64,000 nucleotides of DNA from Lysinibacillus odysseyi 34hs-1 = NBRC 100172 (GCF_001591965.1 NZ_BCVX01000003.1:124001-188000), one strand, 5' to 3'; positions 24,455 through 33,712 are shown, counted from the first letter of the stretch. Translations and numbers: made by a program. The notes: generated from the sequence alone by a model not told the origin.

Positions 24455-26128
24455 TTAAAATAAACCTACCGCGTTCCCTTCTTCATCTACATCCATTCGA
24501 AGTGCTGCCGGCTGTTTTGGCAGGCCAGGCATTGTCATGATGTCCCCTGTCAGACAAACAAGGAATCCAGCACCGAGCTTTGGAATAACTTCACGTACGG
24601 TAATGGTAAACCCTTCTGGTCGCCCAAGGAGCGTTGGCTGATCCGATAATGAGTATTGTGTTTTTGCCATGCAGATTGGCAGGACGGCCCAACCGAGTTT
24701 TTTAATTTGGGCAATTTGTTTCTGCGCTGAATCTGTAAAATGCACTCCATCGGCTCCGTACACATGTTTGACAATGGCAGTAACTTTTTCCTCGACAGAC
24801 TGGCCCAGCTCATATAGAGGATGGAAATAATTGGGCTTCTCCAGCACTTCAAGCACCTGCTTGGCTAGCTCAATGCCGCCTTTTCCTCCTTCTTCCCAGA
24901 CATTTGTGCGGGCAATGCGAATGTCTTCGTTTTTTGCCCAGTCTAGAAGTGCCGTTAACTCCTCTTCTGTATCTGTAATGAAGCGGTTAAGAGCAACAAT
25001 CGGCTCAATACCAAATGTGCGAATAGTATCTACATGTTTTGCCAGATTTTGTATACCATCTTTTAATGCGTTCACATTTTCTGAGGCCAGTTTATCTTTC
25101 GGTACGCCGCCATGCATCTTTAATGCCCGAATAGTTGCAACAATAACAACAGCTTCCGGTTTTAATTGTCCTTGCCGTGCTTTTATATGCATAAATTTCT
25201 CAGCGCCTAAATCGGCACCGAAGCCCGCCTCTGTCACGACTATATCCGCCAGCTTTCTGGCAGTTTGAGTAGCAATAATCGAGTTACAGCCATGCGCTAT
25301 ATTCGCAAAGGGCCCTCCATGGATAATGGCAGGCGTCCCTTCAATCGTTTGTACTAAATTCGGTTTGAATGCTTCTTTCAAAAGGAGTGTCAACGCACCT
25401 TCTGCTTCCAGCTGCCTTACAAATACCGGCTCACGGTCATATGTATAACCGATGACGATATTTGCCAGCCGGGCCTTCAAATCCGCTAAACTTGTTGCCA
25501 GGCAGAATATTGCCATAATTTCCGATGCCACCGTAATATCAAAACCGTCTTCACGCGGCACCCCTTGCACAGGGCCACCCAGTCCGACTACTACCTTTCG
25601 GAGCGCCCTGTCATTCAGATCCATAACCCGCTTCCATAAAATGCGGCGTGGGTCAATGCTCAAGGCATTTCCTTGATGAATGTGATTATCGATTATAGCA
25701 GCAAGCGCATTGTTTGCTGTTGTAATAGCGTGAAGGTCTCCTGTGAAATGAAGATTAATATCTTCCATTGGCAATACTTGCGCATAGCCGCCGCCTGTCG
25801 CTCCTCCTTTTACACCCATAACCGGGCCAAGTGATGGCTCACGGAGCGCCACCATTACCGATTGATTCAACTGTCTTAACGCATCGGCTAATCCGACAGT
25901 TACAGTTGATTTTCCTTCTCCGGCAGGGGTAGGGCTGATTGCCGTTACAAGAACGACTTTTCCTGTTGAGGCACCCGGGATTTTGGATGGATCTAATTTA
26001 GCTTTAAATCTACCATAGGGTTCTAATGCCTCTTCCGGGATATTTGCTTTTGCTGCAATAGCTGTAATAGGCTTCATATCAGCTTTTTTGGCAATGTCTA
26101 GGTCTGTTGATGGTTTTGTTACTGTCAT
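24455..26128 (-). CDS. fhs: Formate--tetrahydrofolate ligase
   Basis: Joins formate to tetrahydrofolate with ATP, feeding one-carbon units to purine and thymidylate synthesis. The 557-residue protein has the family's ATP-binding loop [13 protein letters not shown] (about 58-70) and the [26 protein letters not shown] and [13 protein letters not shown] blocks. ATG 26128 is chosen because AGGGGA lies just upstream and the predicted promoter (26160-26186) overlaps any longer reading frame. It is a single-gene unit, divergent from the cold-shock gene. Confidence 0.97.
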   Translation of the reverse strand: MTVTKPSTDLDIAKKADMKPITAIAAKANIPEEALEPYGRFKAKLDPSKIPGASTGKVVLVTAISPTPAGEGKSTVTVGLADALRQLNQSVMVALREPSLGPVMGVKGGATGGGYAQVLPMEDINLHFTGDLHAITTANNALAAIIDNHIHQGNALSIDPRRILWKRVMDLNDRALRKVVVGLGGPVQGVPREDGFDITVASEIMAIFCLATSLADLKARLANIVIGYTYDREPVFVRQLEAEGALTLLLKEAFKPNLVQTIEGTPAIIHGGPFANIAHGCNSIIATQTARKLADIVVTEAGFGADLGAEKFMHIKARQGQLKPEAVVIVATIRALKMHGGVPKDKLASENVNALKDGIQNLAKHVDTIRTFGIEPIVALNRFITDTEEELTALLDWAKNEDIRIARTNVWEEGGKGGIELAKQVLEVLEKPNYFHPLYELGQSVEEKVTAIVKHVYGADGVHFTDSAQKQIAQIKKLGWAVLPICMAKTQYSLSDQPTLLGRPEGFTITVREVIPKLGAGFLVCLTGDIMTMPGLPKQPAALRMDVDEEGNAVGLF

Positions 26129-26159
26129 GGTATCCCCTACTTTCGCTTTTCTCGTATTC

Positions 26160-26186
26160 ATTATATACAAAATTAAAAGGTGACAA
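26160..26186 (-). promoter_or_regulatory. Promoter of fhs
   Basis: On the minus strand TTGTCA (26186-26181) and a perfect TATAAT (26165-26160) are 15 nt apart, a slightly short spacer. Its position rules out the longest reading frame of fhs. Confidence 0.5.
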
Positions 26187-26218
26187 CCGGCTTCTTAGGA
26201 AGAAATATAGCCAATTTG

Positions 26219-26247
26219 TTGACAGTATTTATCTGTTCCTGTATATT
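26219..26247 (+). promoter_or_regulatory. Sigma-A promoter of the cold-shock gene
   Basis: TTGACA (26219-26224), a 17-nt spacer and TATATT (26242-26247) make a near-consensus promoter. The predicted leader is about 62 nt and contains a CTTAAT/ATTAAG dyad, in keeping with the structured leaders of cold-shock genes. Confidence 0.8.
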
Positions 26248-26315
26248 CTTAAGCATAATTGTCTTAATTTTTTGATTAAGGAAATTATAACTGCAAGTAT
26301 GGGAGGAGAACGCTC

Positions 26316-26516
26316 ATGCACCAAGGGAAAGTAAAATGGTTTAATAATGAAAAAGGTTATGGGTTTATTGAATGTAATAATGGTGAGGACGTTTTCGTGC
26401 ACTTCACGGGCATTCAAGGTGAAGGTTTCCGTACACTGGAGGAAGGACAGGCAGTGACATTTGAAATCATAGAGGGTAATCGAGGTCCCCAGGCTTCAAA
26501 TGTATTTAAAGAATAA
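26316..26516 (+). CDS. Cold-shock protein (CspA/CspB family)
   Basis: This 66-residue single cold-shock domain has both RNA-binding motifs, RNP1 (KGYGFI, 14-19) and RNP2 (DVFVHF, 25-30), and the typical [11 protein letters not shown] start. It binds single-stranded RNA/DNA and keeps transcripts unfolded in the cold. A GGGAGGAG ribosome site lies before the ATG. It has a strong promoter, a 60-nt leader and its own terminator. Confidence 0.96.
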   Translation: MHQGKVKWFNNEKGYGFIECNNGEDVFVHFTGIQGEGFRTLEEGQAVTFEIIEGNRGPQASNVFKE

Positions 26517-26520
26517 GGTT

Positions 26521-26548
26521 ACGCCGGCTCCTGTCGGTGTTTTTTTAT
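26521..26548 (+). terminator. Terminator of the cold-shock gene
   Basis: ACGCCG (26521-26526) pairs with CGGTGT (26535-26540, one G-U pair), followed by a run of T. Confidence 0.75.
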
Positions 26549-26560
26549 TTTCACATTAGA

Positions 26561-26596
26561 AAAGGCTGCCGGACAGGAATTTTAGGCAGCCTTGTA
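26561..26596. terminator. Hairpin after the gene remnant
   Basis: GGCTGCC (26564-26570) and GGCAGCC (26585-26591) pair over a 14-nt loop, with four T on the minus strand. It would end a transcript coming from the remnant at 26599-26736. Confidence 0.5.
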
Positions 26597-26598
26597 TT

Positions 26599-26736
26599 CT
26601 ATTCTTCTATAATAAGAGAGCCCTTTCCAGGTGCAGCTGTATGATTTCGGTAAGTTTGTTTACCGTTAATCAGCTCTTGCTTGTACGGCTTCTTTGCTAA
26701 ATTCCCGACCTTTTTCTTATATGAAAAGGCGGCGTT
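26599..26736 (-). pseudogene. Possible C-terminal remnant of an unidentified gene
   Basis: The minus strand reads 45 open codons ending in TAG (26601-26599), with a protein-like composition: VGNLAKKPYKQELINGKQTY and then RNHTAAPGKGSLIIEE. There is no ATG, GTG or TTG start and no ribosome site, and a stop lies just upstream next to the hairpin after the VOC gene. A terminator-like hairpin follows. It looks like the tail of a larger protein whose front part is gone; the parent family is not recognised. Confidence 0.35.
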
Positions 26737-26750
26737 TTATGCCGTTGCTT
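26723..26750 (-). terminator. Weak hairpin after the VOC-family gene
   Basis: On the minus strand a CGGC/GCCG stem lies just after the stop codon and is followed by CTTTTCATAT. The stem is short. Confidence 0.4.
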
Positions 26751-26755
26751 TTTAC

Positions 26756-27571
26756 TTATAGTTCATCCGTTCTTGAAAACATATAGTTTGCATTTTCAAA
26801 ATGCAAGGTATGTTCCTCTAATGCTCCCGATAGAACAACTGTATAAAGACCCGGTCCGTCCTCCATAAGAATTTCCCATACTGCCCCCTCATCATAAGGG
26901 CGGTAAAAAGACAAGTTGCCTGATGGGGTATATATTGTCATGATCTCTGCCTTCGTTTCCTCATTAACCTTAAGGGTACTTTCAAGATGACAAAGCTGCA
27001 GTAAGCTACGTGCCATTTCGAAATTTGAAACTATGTAAGAGATCTCCGCAATCCTTAAAGGGCCTGCAGCATGTTCATTAATAATTTCCCGATCTTTCAT
27101 ATCTTCAACTCGTTCTTCCTCGGACTGGTCCCACTGGATAAAGAACGGCAGGTCAATCTGATCATTTTTATTCCCAATATGTAGCAACTGCCAGCTGACA
27201 ATCGATCCGTCCGGACGAGTACGGGAGAAACGGTCCGGCCCTACTATATCATATCCTGCTAACCTGAAACGCTCAGCATCCTCCTCGATTGTCGTTGTGC
27301 TGATAGCCACACGTGTCAAACCTTTTCCGCAGCCGTTTCGGGTATATGTTTCGTGTAATGTATACGGAATAGCCGCAGCCACTTTAAACTTTTCTTGATC
27401 ATAAATACCGATTAATTCAATATAGGCTGCGTTAAAATAACAGAGTGCATTATAGGTGCCCCACTGCTCATGCTTCCCTCCTGGTACAACATGCAGCCCA
27501 TTAGAACGTAATTCCGTCATTGCTACTTCCGGGCTGTCCACAAAATGGACAATATGATCTAACTTATACAT
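26756..27571 (-). CDS. VOC-superfamily (glyoxalase-like) protein
   Basis: This 271-residue protein starts with KLDHIVHFVDSPEVAMTELR and continues with HEQWGTYNALCYFNAAYIELIGI, the pattern of the glyoxalase-3-like branch of the vicinal oxygen chelate superfamily. There are two VOC modules (about 1-150 and 165-265). The N-terminal His and central Glu could bind a metal. The substrate is unknown. ATG 27571 is used because AAGGAGGGG lies directly upstream; the longer reading frame starts without a ribosome site. Confidence 0.8.
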   Translation of the reverse strand: MYKLDHIVHFVDSPEVAMTELRSNGLHVVPGGKHEQWGTYNALCYFNAAYIELIGIYDQEKFKVAAAIPYTLHETYTRNGCGKGLTRVAISTTTIEEDAERFRLAGYDIVGPDRFSRTRPDGSIVSWQLLHIGNKNDQIDLPFFIQWDQSEEERVEDMKDREIINEHAAGPLRIAEISYIVSNFEMARSLLQLCHLESTLKVNEETKAEIMTIYTPSGNLSFYRPYDEGAVWEILMEDGPGLYTVVLSGALEEHTLHFENANYMFSRTDEL

Positions 27572-28004
27572 GTAACCCCTCCTTTTTACTATTGAATATT
27601 TCGATATGCATGTGCAGTACAGAAGCGAAAATCGGTAATTTACCAGCCATATTCCCATTCAGGATAAACGGCTGATCTGCCTCTACATACACCTAGTCAA
27701 TACTATAAGAGTATACCTCCCTCTCATTCTTTAATAGTAGGAAGCAAGACTTGCAATTGATAGCAAAGTAATGAGCATGATCAACCTTATCTGCAATAAT
27801 AGAAATCCCCTTGCCGAATCTGTAAGCTAAATAAGCAATCGAATTGATTTCTGCTATTCAGATGTCGGTTTAAAGTAATTAGTTCTTTTTACATCCGCTC
27901 TATCGATAGCAGGCCATAGACCATTCTTACCTGAGGAGAAAATAGATTATTTCTTTTTCATTATAGCTCGAATAATCAGAAATATATAGAACAATACGAA
28001 TTGT
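27572..28004. other. Intergenic region without a recognisable gene
   Basis: About 430 bp, AT-rich, with no open frame carrying a ribosome site. It must hold the promoter of the VOC gene near its left end (27600-27740), and the LysR gene ends at its right side without a clear terminator hairpin. A few ATAGAC/GATAGC words resemble the repeat at 13184-13307 but are not periodic. Confidence 0.4.
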
Positions 28005-28892
28005 CTACATAACATAAAAGTTTTCCTCGTTTTGACGAAGCCAATCCTGAAGGATCTCGATAAATTTCCCTGCTGCCGGAGAGACATTATAAGATGTAGA
28101 TAATCCTATTATACGGAATGTCTCCTGCTCAAAAGAAACAGCCTTTACGTTGTCCGGCAAGATGCCTAATACTAGCTTTGGCATAATCGTTATTCCTAAT
28201 GAATGCTCTACCATTGTAATGATTCCTTTATCATCAAATAGTTCAAAGCGGATATTCGGTTTGATGCCGTACTTCTCAAAGATTGTTAAAACATCATTCG
28301 TCCCCTTATAAGACGGCATGATAAAGTCTTCCCCTTCAATATCCTTGAGATTTATTTGTGACATATTATATAGCGGACTGTCAGATGAGATTATACAGAG
28401 CATAGGGTCCTTTATGAGCGGAATATACTGGAACTGCTTAGAGCTGGGCCGGTTTAAAAACCCACAATCGATTTCTCCGGCGATCAGCCATTGTTCGATT
28501 TGATAATAATCCCCCTCCCTCAGCTCAATCCGGATTCCCGGATATTCCTGTTCCATGAGACGAATAATAGTCGGCATCCACTTCGTAGAAATACTGGAAA
28601 TCAATCCAACCCGTACTGTTCCTTTCGTTAAACCGTTAATACGTGAGGCTTCCTGCTGAAGCTGTTCCTCTGCCTGCAGCACTTTACGCATCGCAACAAG
28701 CATCGTATGCCCATCCGCTGTTAGAGTGACACTAGTGCGGCTGCGGTGAATTAATGGAAAGCCGAATTCTTTTTCCATATTGGACACGGCATGGCTAACA
28801 GCTGACTGTGTTAAGCCAAGCAGTCTGGCTGCCTTTGTAAAGCTCTGGGCCTCTGCAACCCTTTGTAATATTTGATATTTTACTAAGCTCAT
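28005..28892 (-). CDS. LysR-family transcriptional regulator
   Basis: This 295-residue protein has an N-terminal winged helix-turn-helix (FTKAARLLGLTQSAVSHAVSNMEKEFGFPLIHR, about 18-50) and a two-lobed inducer-binding domain (about 85-290). It is divergent from an EamA exporter gene, the usual layout for a LysR regulator and its target, so it probably senses a substrate of that exporter. ATG 28892 is preferred, with AAGGTG 8 nt upstream, over a GTG nine bases earlier. Confidence 0.93.
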   Translation of the reverse strand: MSLVKYQILQRVAEAQSFTKAARLLGLTQSAVSHAVSNMEKEFGFPLIHRSRTSVTLTADGHTMLVAMRKVLQAEEQLQQEASRINGLTKGTVRVGLISSISTKWMPTIIRLMEQEYPGIRIELREGDYYQIEQWLIAGEIDCGFLNRPSSKQFQYIPLIKDPMLCIISSDSPLYNMSQINLKDIEGEDFIMPSYKGTNDVLTIFEKYGIKPNIRFELFDDKGIITMVEHSLGITIMPKLVLGILPDNVKAVSFEQETFRIIGLSTSYNVSPAAGKFIEILQDWLRQNEENFYVM

Positions 28893-28934
28893 CCTTTTCA
28901 CACCTTTTTCTATTGATAAACATGAATTTTTTTA

Positions 28935-28954
28935 ATGTTAATTATTATAAACAT
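28935..28954. promoter_or_regulatory. Candidate LysR operator between regulator and exporter
   Basis: ATGTT (28935-28939) and AACAT (28950-28954) form a perfect dyad over 10 bp, containing the T-N11-A pattern favoured by LysR proteins. It lies about 40 bp from the LysR start and 70 bp from the exporter start. Confidence 0.45.
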
Positions 28955-29022
28955 TCGTTTTACTAATCACAAATATCACCGTATAGTTGTAGTATAACAG
29001 TTTGATAGTTGGTGGTGGAATG

Positions 29023-29922
29023 ATGAGTTTACAGGGGAAAGCAAATACACTTATGGTCATCGTCACGATGTTTTGGGGCGTAAGCTATACATTTATGAGA
29101 ATGGGGCTGGAGTCCCTCGAAACTTTTAATATTGTTGCTTGGCGATGCTCGATTGCTTTTATTGTTGCAGGATTTATTTTTTACAAAAGAATGAAAAATA
29201 TCAACGCGAAAACATTAACCTATGCAGGCATTCAAGGCTTTTTGCTATTCGCAGTATTTTCCTTGAGCCTATTTGGTCTCGAGACTACTAGTGTGTCTAA
29301 TGCCGGCTTCATTTTAAGTTTAACAGTCGTGATTGTTCCCATCTTCTCCAGTATAATGGAACGAAAACTTCCATCAGGTGCTGTAAGTATTGCCGTTATA
29401 TGTACTATGGCCGGGATTACAATCTTGACGTTAAAGGAATCATTATCTTTTCAGCTCGGAGATATTCTCGTAGCGATTGCGGCTTTTTTATATTCTATTT
29501 ATTTAATTCTTAATAGTAAATTCACAAAATCCGTTGATTCAATCGCTTACGGTATATATCAGCTAGGATTTGCAGCCTTATTCGGTCTTGTATGCATGTT
29601 GATTTTTGAAACACCGACGATGCCTTCTTCACCGAAAAGCTGGCTAGCTATTCTTGGACTAGGTTTGATTTGTACAGCCTTCTGCTTTATAGCACAGTCT
29701 GTTGTACAACAGTATACTTCTCCTATTCATACGGGCCTCATTTTTTCACTGGAGCCGATTTTTGCGGCCTTCTTCGCTATTCTGTTTATTGCTGAGCCGT
29801 TTACTCTTAGATTAGTTGTCGGAGGAACCTTCATCTTAACAGGCAATCTGGTGGCACAGTGGGAACAGCTTCATCAAACGAAATTTTTACGTAAATCCAA
29901 TACCAACGAAAAGACGGCTTAA
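29023..29922 (+). CDS. EamA/DMT-family transporter under a divergent LysR regulator
   Basis: This 299-residue, ten-span membrane protein has two EamA halves (about 8-140 and 150-290). The second half ends in the family motif SLEPIFAAFFAILFIAEPFT. It probably exports an amino acid or related metabolite; no substrate can be read from sequence. Start 29023 has GGTGG 7 nt upstream, and ATG 29020 is equally possible. It is divergently transcribed from the LysR gene, which likely controls it. The terminator stem begins before the stop codon. Confidence 0.87.
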   Translation: MSLQGKANTLMVIVTMFWGVSYTFMRMGLESLETFNIVAWRCSIAFIVAGFIFYKRMKNINAKTLTYAGIQGFLLFAVFSLSLFGLETTSVSNAGFILSLTVVIVPIFSSIMERKLPSGAVSIAVICTMAGITILTLKESLSFQLGDILVAIAAFLYSIYLILNSKFTKSVDSIAYGIYQLGFAALFGLVCMLIFETPTMPSSPKSWLAILGLGLICTAFCFIAQSVVQQYTSPIHTGLIFSLEPIFAAFFAILFIAEPFTLRLVVGGTFILTGNLVAQWEQLHQTKFLRKSNTNEKTA

Positions 29923-29945
29923 GGATACCCTTAAGCCCCTTTTCA
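29916..29945 (+). terminator. Terminator overlapping the EamA stop codon
   Basis: GGCTTAAGG (29916-29924) and CCTTAAGCC (29929-29937) form a perfect 9-bp stem with a 4-nt loop, followed by CCTTTTC. The left arm contains the stop codon TAA (29920-29922). Confidence 0.8.
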
Positions 29946-30171
29946 TTCTATCAAACAGAACAAACGCTCTCTATCATTGATTTTCAACTTTTCTATAATC
30001 CTATCTTTATTGTCATACAATTGCTAGAAAAATCATAGACTAGCTACTAGACCGCAAATGTCAGAACGTTTTCAATATACAATCATTTTTCATTACAACA
30101 AACTGACGTTATTATTAGGTATGTACTATTTTTATCGTATATTTTATTAAACAAACGAAGGAAGTGTTTAC

Positions 30172-31158
30172 ATGGTAGGACGTAACGACCAGTGCCCATG
30201 CGGTAGCGGGAAAAAATATAAAAAGTGCTGTGAAGGCAAACAACAGGTAAAAGTAGAAAATTTATTTAATGAAGAAATCGAAAGCACATTGCAAACATTT
30301 TACTCTGTATACCCGGAACGAAAAGACATTCGTGAATATATAGAATTGCTTCAGAAATGGTCGCCGGCTATGAACGGCAAGTTGCAACGAGAGCTGATTG
30401 AAGCTGTTGTACTGGATGAATTCTTCTTCCACGTACGTCCGGATATTTGGGAAGGCTATTTAAAACGCCAAACGAAGCGTACAGTTCGTCCACAGACTAT
30501 TGCTTTGTATGAACAATGGACGTCTCCAGAAATTTTTATTGGTAAAGTTGAAGCGATCGAGGAGCGTTATTTTAAAGCCATCCATACGTTGACAGAAGAA
30601 CCGGTGATGATCCGCCGCGAAAATAACAAACCGATTCCAGAAGGTATGCATGTATTCGCCTTCCTGCTTCCTGATGGCTCAGAAAAAGAGAATCATAAGT
30701 TAGCAGTTTCTACATTGATCTTCTTCCCTGCCGACCATGTGAAAGTATTTGAGCAATTTAAAAAGGAATACGACGCACAAGGAAAGGATGCCCTAGCTTT
30801 CCTGAAAGAGAATCATCTTGCGCTTTGGACAAAGCTAGTTGCGGGTGGATATGAAGGAGAAGAATTTACTACATTCGAACAGGATGTTTTGCAGCAGACG
30901 AAAGGCTTTTTAAATGAGCAAGAGCTGGCTGGCGATAAACTACTTGCTGTCTTGGAAGATTATTTAGTTGAGCAGCAGCCGAAAGCACGTAAATCTTCAG
31001 CGATTGCTGCTGGGGCTATCCGCTTCGGACAGGAACGCAGCTTATTTGAAGGAAAAACATTTACGGTAAAAGAAATTTCAGAAAGCTTCGGCGTTTCTTC
31101 CTCTTCTCTAAACAAATACTATCAGGAATTACTTGAGTACCAGGCTGTTCCTGTATAA
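30172..31158 (+). CDS. SEC-C zinc-motif protein with C-terminal helix-turn-helix-like segment
   Basis: This 328-residue protein opens with RNDQCPCGSGKKYKKCC, a complete SEC-C motif (Cys8, Cys10, Cys19, Cys20) like those that bind zinc at the end of SecA. The middle (about 25-290) is helical and acidic with no family I recognise. The last 35 residues (TFTVKEISESFGVSSSSLNKYYQELLEY) read as a helix-turn-helix, so DNA or RNA binding is possible. GAAGGAAG lies before the ATG. It is a single gene with a shared terminator. Confidence 0.75.
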   Translation: MVGRNDQCPCGSGKKYKKCCEGKQQVKVENLFNEEIESTLQTFYSVYPERKDIREYIELLQKWSPAMNGKLQRELIEAVVLDEFFFHVRPDIWEGYLKRQTKRTVRPQTIALYEQWTSPEIFIGKVEAIEERYFKAIHTLTEEPVMIRRENNKPIPEGMHVFAFLLPDGSEKENHKLAVSTLIFFPADHVKVFEQFKKEYDAQGKDALAFLKENHLALWTKLVAGGYEGEEFTTFEQDVLQQTKGFLNEQELAGDKLLAVLEDYLVEQQPKARKSSAIAAGAIRFGQERSLFEGKTFTVKEISESFGVSSSSLNKYYQELLEYQAVPV

Positions 31159-31189
31159 TTAAAATAAATCAGCATCGTACTATCTAAAA

Positions 31190-31240
31190 ATAAAAAGGAC
31201 TGGCTAACACGGATTCTACCGTTTTCGCCAGTCCTTCTTT
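31190..31240. terminator. Bidirectional terminator
   Basis: AAGGACTGGC (31195-31204) and GCCAGTCCTT (31227-31236) form a 10-bp stem, with CTTTCT on the + strand and TTTTTATTTTT on the minus strand. It serves the SEC-C gene and the zinc-finger gene. Confidence 0.85.
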
Positions 31241-31256
31241 CTATATGAAGTATCAT

Positions 31257-31451
31257 TCATTTGTCGTCTGTTACTTTCATCAGCTCTTCACCTAAAAATC
31301 GGAGCTGTTCTCCAACCGTACACTGCTCGATACAGAATCGGTGGGCCCCTGTTTTGCCGCGTGTTTTTCGAAGATCACGTAAAACGAGGCAATCTGTGCA
31401 ATAAATGTCAGTTAATTCATCAATTTCTTTCATAACAGAAACTTTGTTCAT
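31257..31451 (-). CDS. Small zinc-finger domain protein
   Basis: This 64-residue protein has two Cys clusters, YCTDC (17-21 region) and AHRFCIEQC (36-44 region), arranged as in the short zinc-finger proteins common in Bacillales (Cys-x2-Cys, then His-x2-Cys-x3-Cys). It is followed by the conserved VGEQLRFLGEEL. The function is unknown; zinc binding is likely. A GGGGG ribosome site lies 8 nt before the ATG. Confidence 0.82.
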   Translation of the reverse strand: MNKVSVMKEIDELTDIYCTDCLVLRDLRKTRGKTGAHRFCIEQCTVGEQLRFLGEELMKVTDDK

Positions 31452-31557
31452 ATGCGGCCCCCTTTGTAACGTCTTACTATTCTACTACGCTGAAAAAACT
31501 TTTGTCCATCAAAATTGTCTGCTATACTAATGTTAATCTTGGAAATGAGGTAAGAAT

Positions 31558-31947
31558 ATGCTGGAGATCTACATTGACGCCGCGAGCGCCGGCAATCCTG
31601 GTCCAAGCGGCATCGGCGTTTATATAAAAGGCGAGGGCCATCAATTAAAAATTAGCGAATACATCGGGGAGACAAACAATCATATTGCAGAATTTTCAGC
31701 GCTTATACGTGGACTAGAAGAGGCTGTTAAGCTAGGCTCCCAGCTTGTTTCCATGAGATCCGACTCTAAAATTGTTGTGAGCTCAGTGGAAAAAGAATAT
31801 GTTAAGAACGAGGAATATAAGCCTTACCTAGAACATGCTTTACAATTAATAGATCAAATTGAACTTTTTTTCATCAAATGGATTCCAGATAATCAAAATA
31901 AAGCAGCCGATGTTCTTGCACGGGATGCAATTCACAAAAATAAATAA
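31558..31947 (+). CDS. Ribonuclease HI-like protein (YpeP-type)
   Basis: This 129-residue RNase H fold has all four acidic active-site residues in place: Asp7 (IYIDAASAGNPGPSG), Glu45 (NHIAEFSAL), Asp69 (MRSDSK) and Asp117 (NKAADVLARD). It is therefore probably an active RNase HI that cuts RNA in RNA-DNA hybrids, similar in size to B. subtilis YpeP. The start at 31558 follows GAGGTAAG. A 14-bp terminator hairpin follows. Confidence 0.87.
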   Translation: MLEIYIDAASAGNPGPSGIGVYIKGEGHQLKISEYIGETNNHIAEFSALIRGLEEAVKLGSQLVSMRSDSKIVVSSVEKEYVKNEEYKPYLEHALQLIDQIELFFIKWIPDNQNKAADVLARDAIHKNK

Positions 31948-31955
31948 TTTAACAG

Positions 31956-31998
31956 GGCTTCCAAGAAAACTAGAATTTTCTTGGAAGCCTCTTTTGTT
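31956..31998 (+). terminator. Terminator of the RNase H-like gene
   Basis: GGCTTCCAAGAAAA (31956-31969) and TTTTCTTGGAAGCC (31976-31989) form a perfect 14-bp stem, followed by TCTTTTGTT. Confidence 0.9.
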
Positions 31999-32283
31999 AG
32001 TAGATATTCACAAAAAACTACATTAGCCAGCTGCCTTTTTACAGCAAAAGGAAAAGGTAACTTTAACCGACCCTTTTCGTTTTTTATCTCCTTGCTTTTC
32101 ACTCCCATTGGTTTGAAAAGGCATATACTCCCCATTCTATTCATATCTATTAGTATTCATTAATAATACCTTGACACAATGAATATGTAATACTTAAGGA
32201 CATTATACATCCTCGCACGAATTTGGAAGTATTATCATCATGGGGTAAGAAATGGGCAGGTATTAGTTGAAAGGGGTATTTTT
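31999..32283. other. Intergenic region before the aldehyde dehydrogenase gene
   Basis: No supported gene. A TTGACA at about 32172 suggests a promoter, but no -10 at standard spacing is clear. The ribosome site AAAGGGG lies at the right end. Confidence 0.4.
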
Positions 32284-33687
32284 ATGGTTCAAACAACTTC
32301 AAATCGAATGCAGGAAATTTTTAGAAAACAGCAGACCTATCAGTGGACAGTCCGGCAAACGACCGCTGCTGCACGGAAAGATAAATTGTTGCGTCTAGCA
32401 AAAGTTATTTCCGAAAATATGCAGAATATTATTGCTGCAACAATTCAGGATATACAAAAACCTTCCTATGAAGTTTTTAATGAAGTAGGACAAGTGTTGG
32501 GCGCCATTCAGCATACTATCCATCATATAGAGCAATGGATGCAGCCTGAGGAAGTGCCGGCTGCAAATCCGCTTGCGAAAGCTTTTATCGTATATGAACC
32601 GAAAGGCGTTGTTTGCATAATCGGGGCATGGAACTTCCCGTTTTCTCTATTATTCCATCCATTAATAGATGCCATTGCAGCAGGAAATTGCGCCATAATA
32701 AAACCATCCGAGTATACCCCTGCAATTGCTGCTTTGGCTAATCAGATCCTGAGCTCTATTTTTAGTGAAGAGGAAGTCGCTGTCGTACAGGGAGATGCAG
32801 CTACAGTGAAGGAGCTGCTCGAACTGCCATTTAATCATATTTTCTTTACGGGTAGTTCAAGTACCGGGAAAATTATTATGAAGGCAGCGGCAAAACATCT
32901 CTCCTCCGTTACGCTGGAACTTGGCGGCAAAACACCGGTCATTATAGACCGCAATGTTGATCTGAACCGAACAGCCCTGAGGCTGGCATGGGGAAAAATG
33001 ATGAACAGCGGGCAGACATGCATTGCACCCGATTACCTATATTTACACCATGAGGATATTGAAACATTTACAGAAGCTTTTGCTTCCTGGGTATCAGCCA
33101 GCTATCGAGACGAAAACGGCTATCTTCTGAGCGATGACCGCACCCAGATTGTCAATCGTATACATTATGACCGTATTCAATCACTATTTGCTGATGCAAT
33201 TGCACAGGGAGCAACGGTATTATGCGGCGGCGAGTTTGATGATATTAATCTGCTTATCGAACCGACGCTGCTTATAAATGTAACCCCAGAAATGAGAATT
33301 ATGCAGGAGGAGATATTTGCCCCTCTCCTTCCTATTATTACGTATACGGATATCCAGGAACCAATTACCCGTCTGCGTAATTTAGAAAAGCCGCTTGCCC
33401 TTTATATTTTTAGCGAAAACGAAAATTTTGTTGAGCAAGCCATAGCAAACATCCCTTCCGGCGGTGTTTGTGTAAATGATATTATGATGCATAATACAGA
33501 ACCTAATCTGCCATTTGGCGGCGCTAATCATTCCGGGATTGGAAGTTATCACGGTATACATGGCTTCAAGGAATTTTCCCATACACGTGCGGTTTTAAAG
33601 GCAGCTGCAAATCCATATGAGGAATTTATGATGCCTCCTTATAAAGGAAAGCTCGAAATGATTTTCCAGAACAACGAACATCAATGA
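32284..33687 (+). CDS. Aldehyde dehydrogenase (class 3/YwdH-like)
   Basis: This 467-residue NAD(P)-dependent aldehyde dehydrogenase oxidises aldehydes to acids. Motifs: VVCIIGAWNFPF, the GSSSTGK loop, the general-base Glu in LELGGKTPV and the nucleophile Cys in SGQTCIAPDY. The length and the C-terminal extension (MMPPYKGK) fit the class 3 group that includes B. subtilis YwdH and fatty aldehyde dehydrogenases. The substrate is not known. AAAGGGG lies before the ATG; single-gene unit. Confidence 0.92.
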   Translation: MVQTTSNRMQEIFRKQQTYQWTVRQTTAAARKDKLLRLAKVISENMQNIIAATIQDIQKPSYEVFNEVGQVLGAIQHTIHHIEQWMQPEEVPAANPLAKAFIVYEPKGVVCIIGAWNFPFSLLFHPLIDAIAAGNCAIIKPSEYTPAIAALANQILSSIFSEEEVAVVQGDAATVKELLELPFNHIFFTGSSSTGKIIMKAAAKHLSSVTLELGGKTPVIIDRNVDLNRTALRLAWGKMMNSGQTCIAPDYLYLHHEDIETFTEAFASWVSASYRDENGYLLSDDRTQIVNRIHYDRIQSLFADAIAQGATVLCGGEFDDINLLIEPTLLINVTPEMRIMQEEIFAPLLPIITYTDIQEPITRLRNLEKPLALYIFSENENFVEQAIANIPSGGVCVNDIMMHNTEPNLPFGGANHSGIGSYHGIHGFKEFSHTRAVLKAAANPYEEFMMPPYKGKLEMIFQNNEHQ

Positions 33688-33712
33688 GATAATGTATATA
33701 AAATGATATTTA

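Noticed and set aside
27880-27960. ATAGAC/GATAGC words resembling the 21-bp repeat
   Set aside because: Irregular spacing (26 bp or more) and poor similarity; no periodic array.
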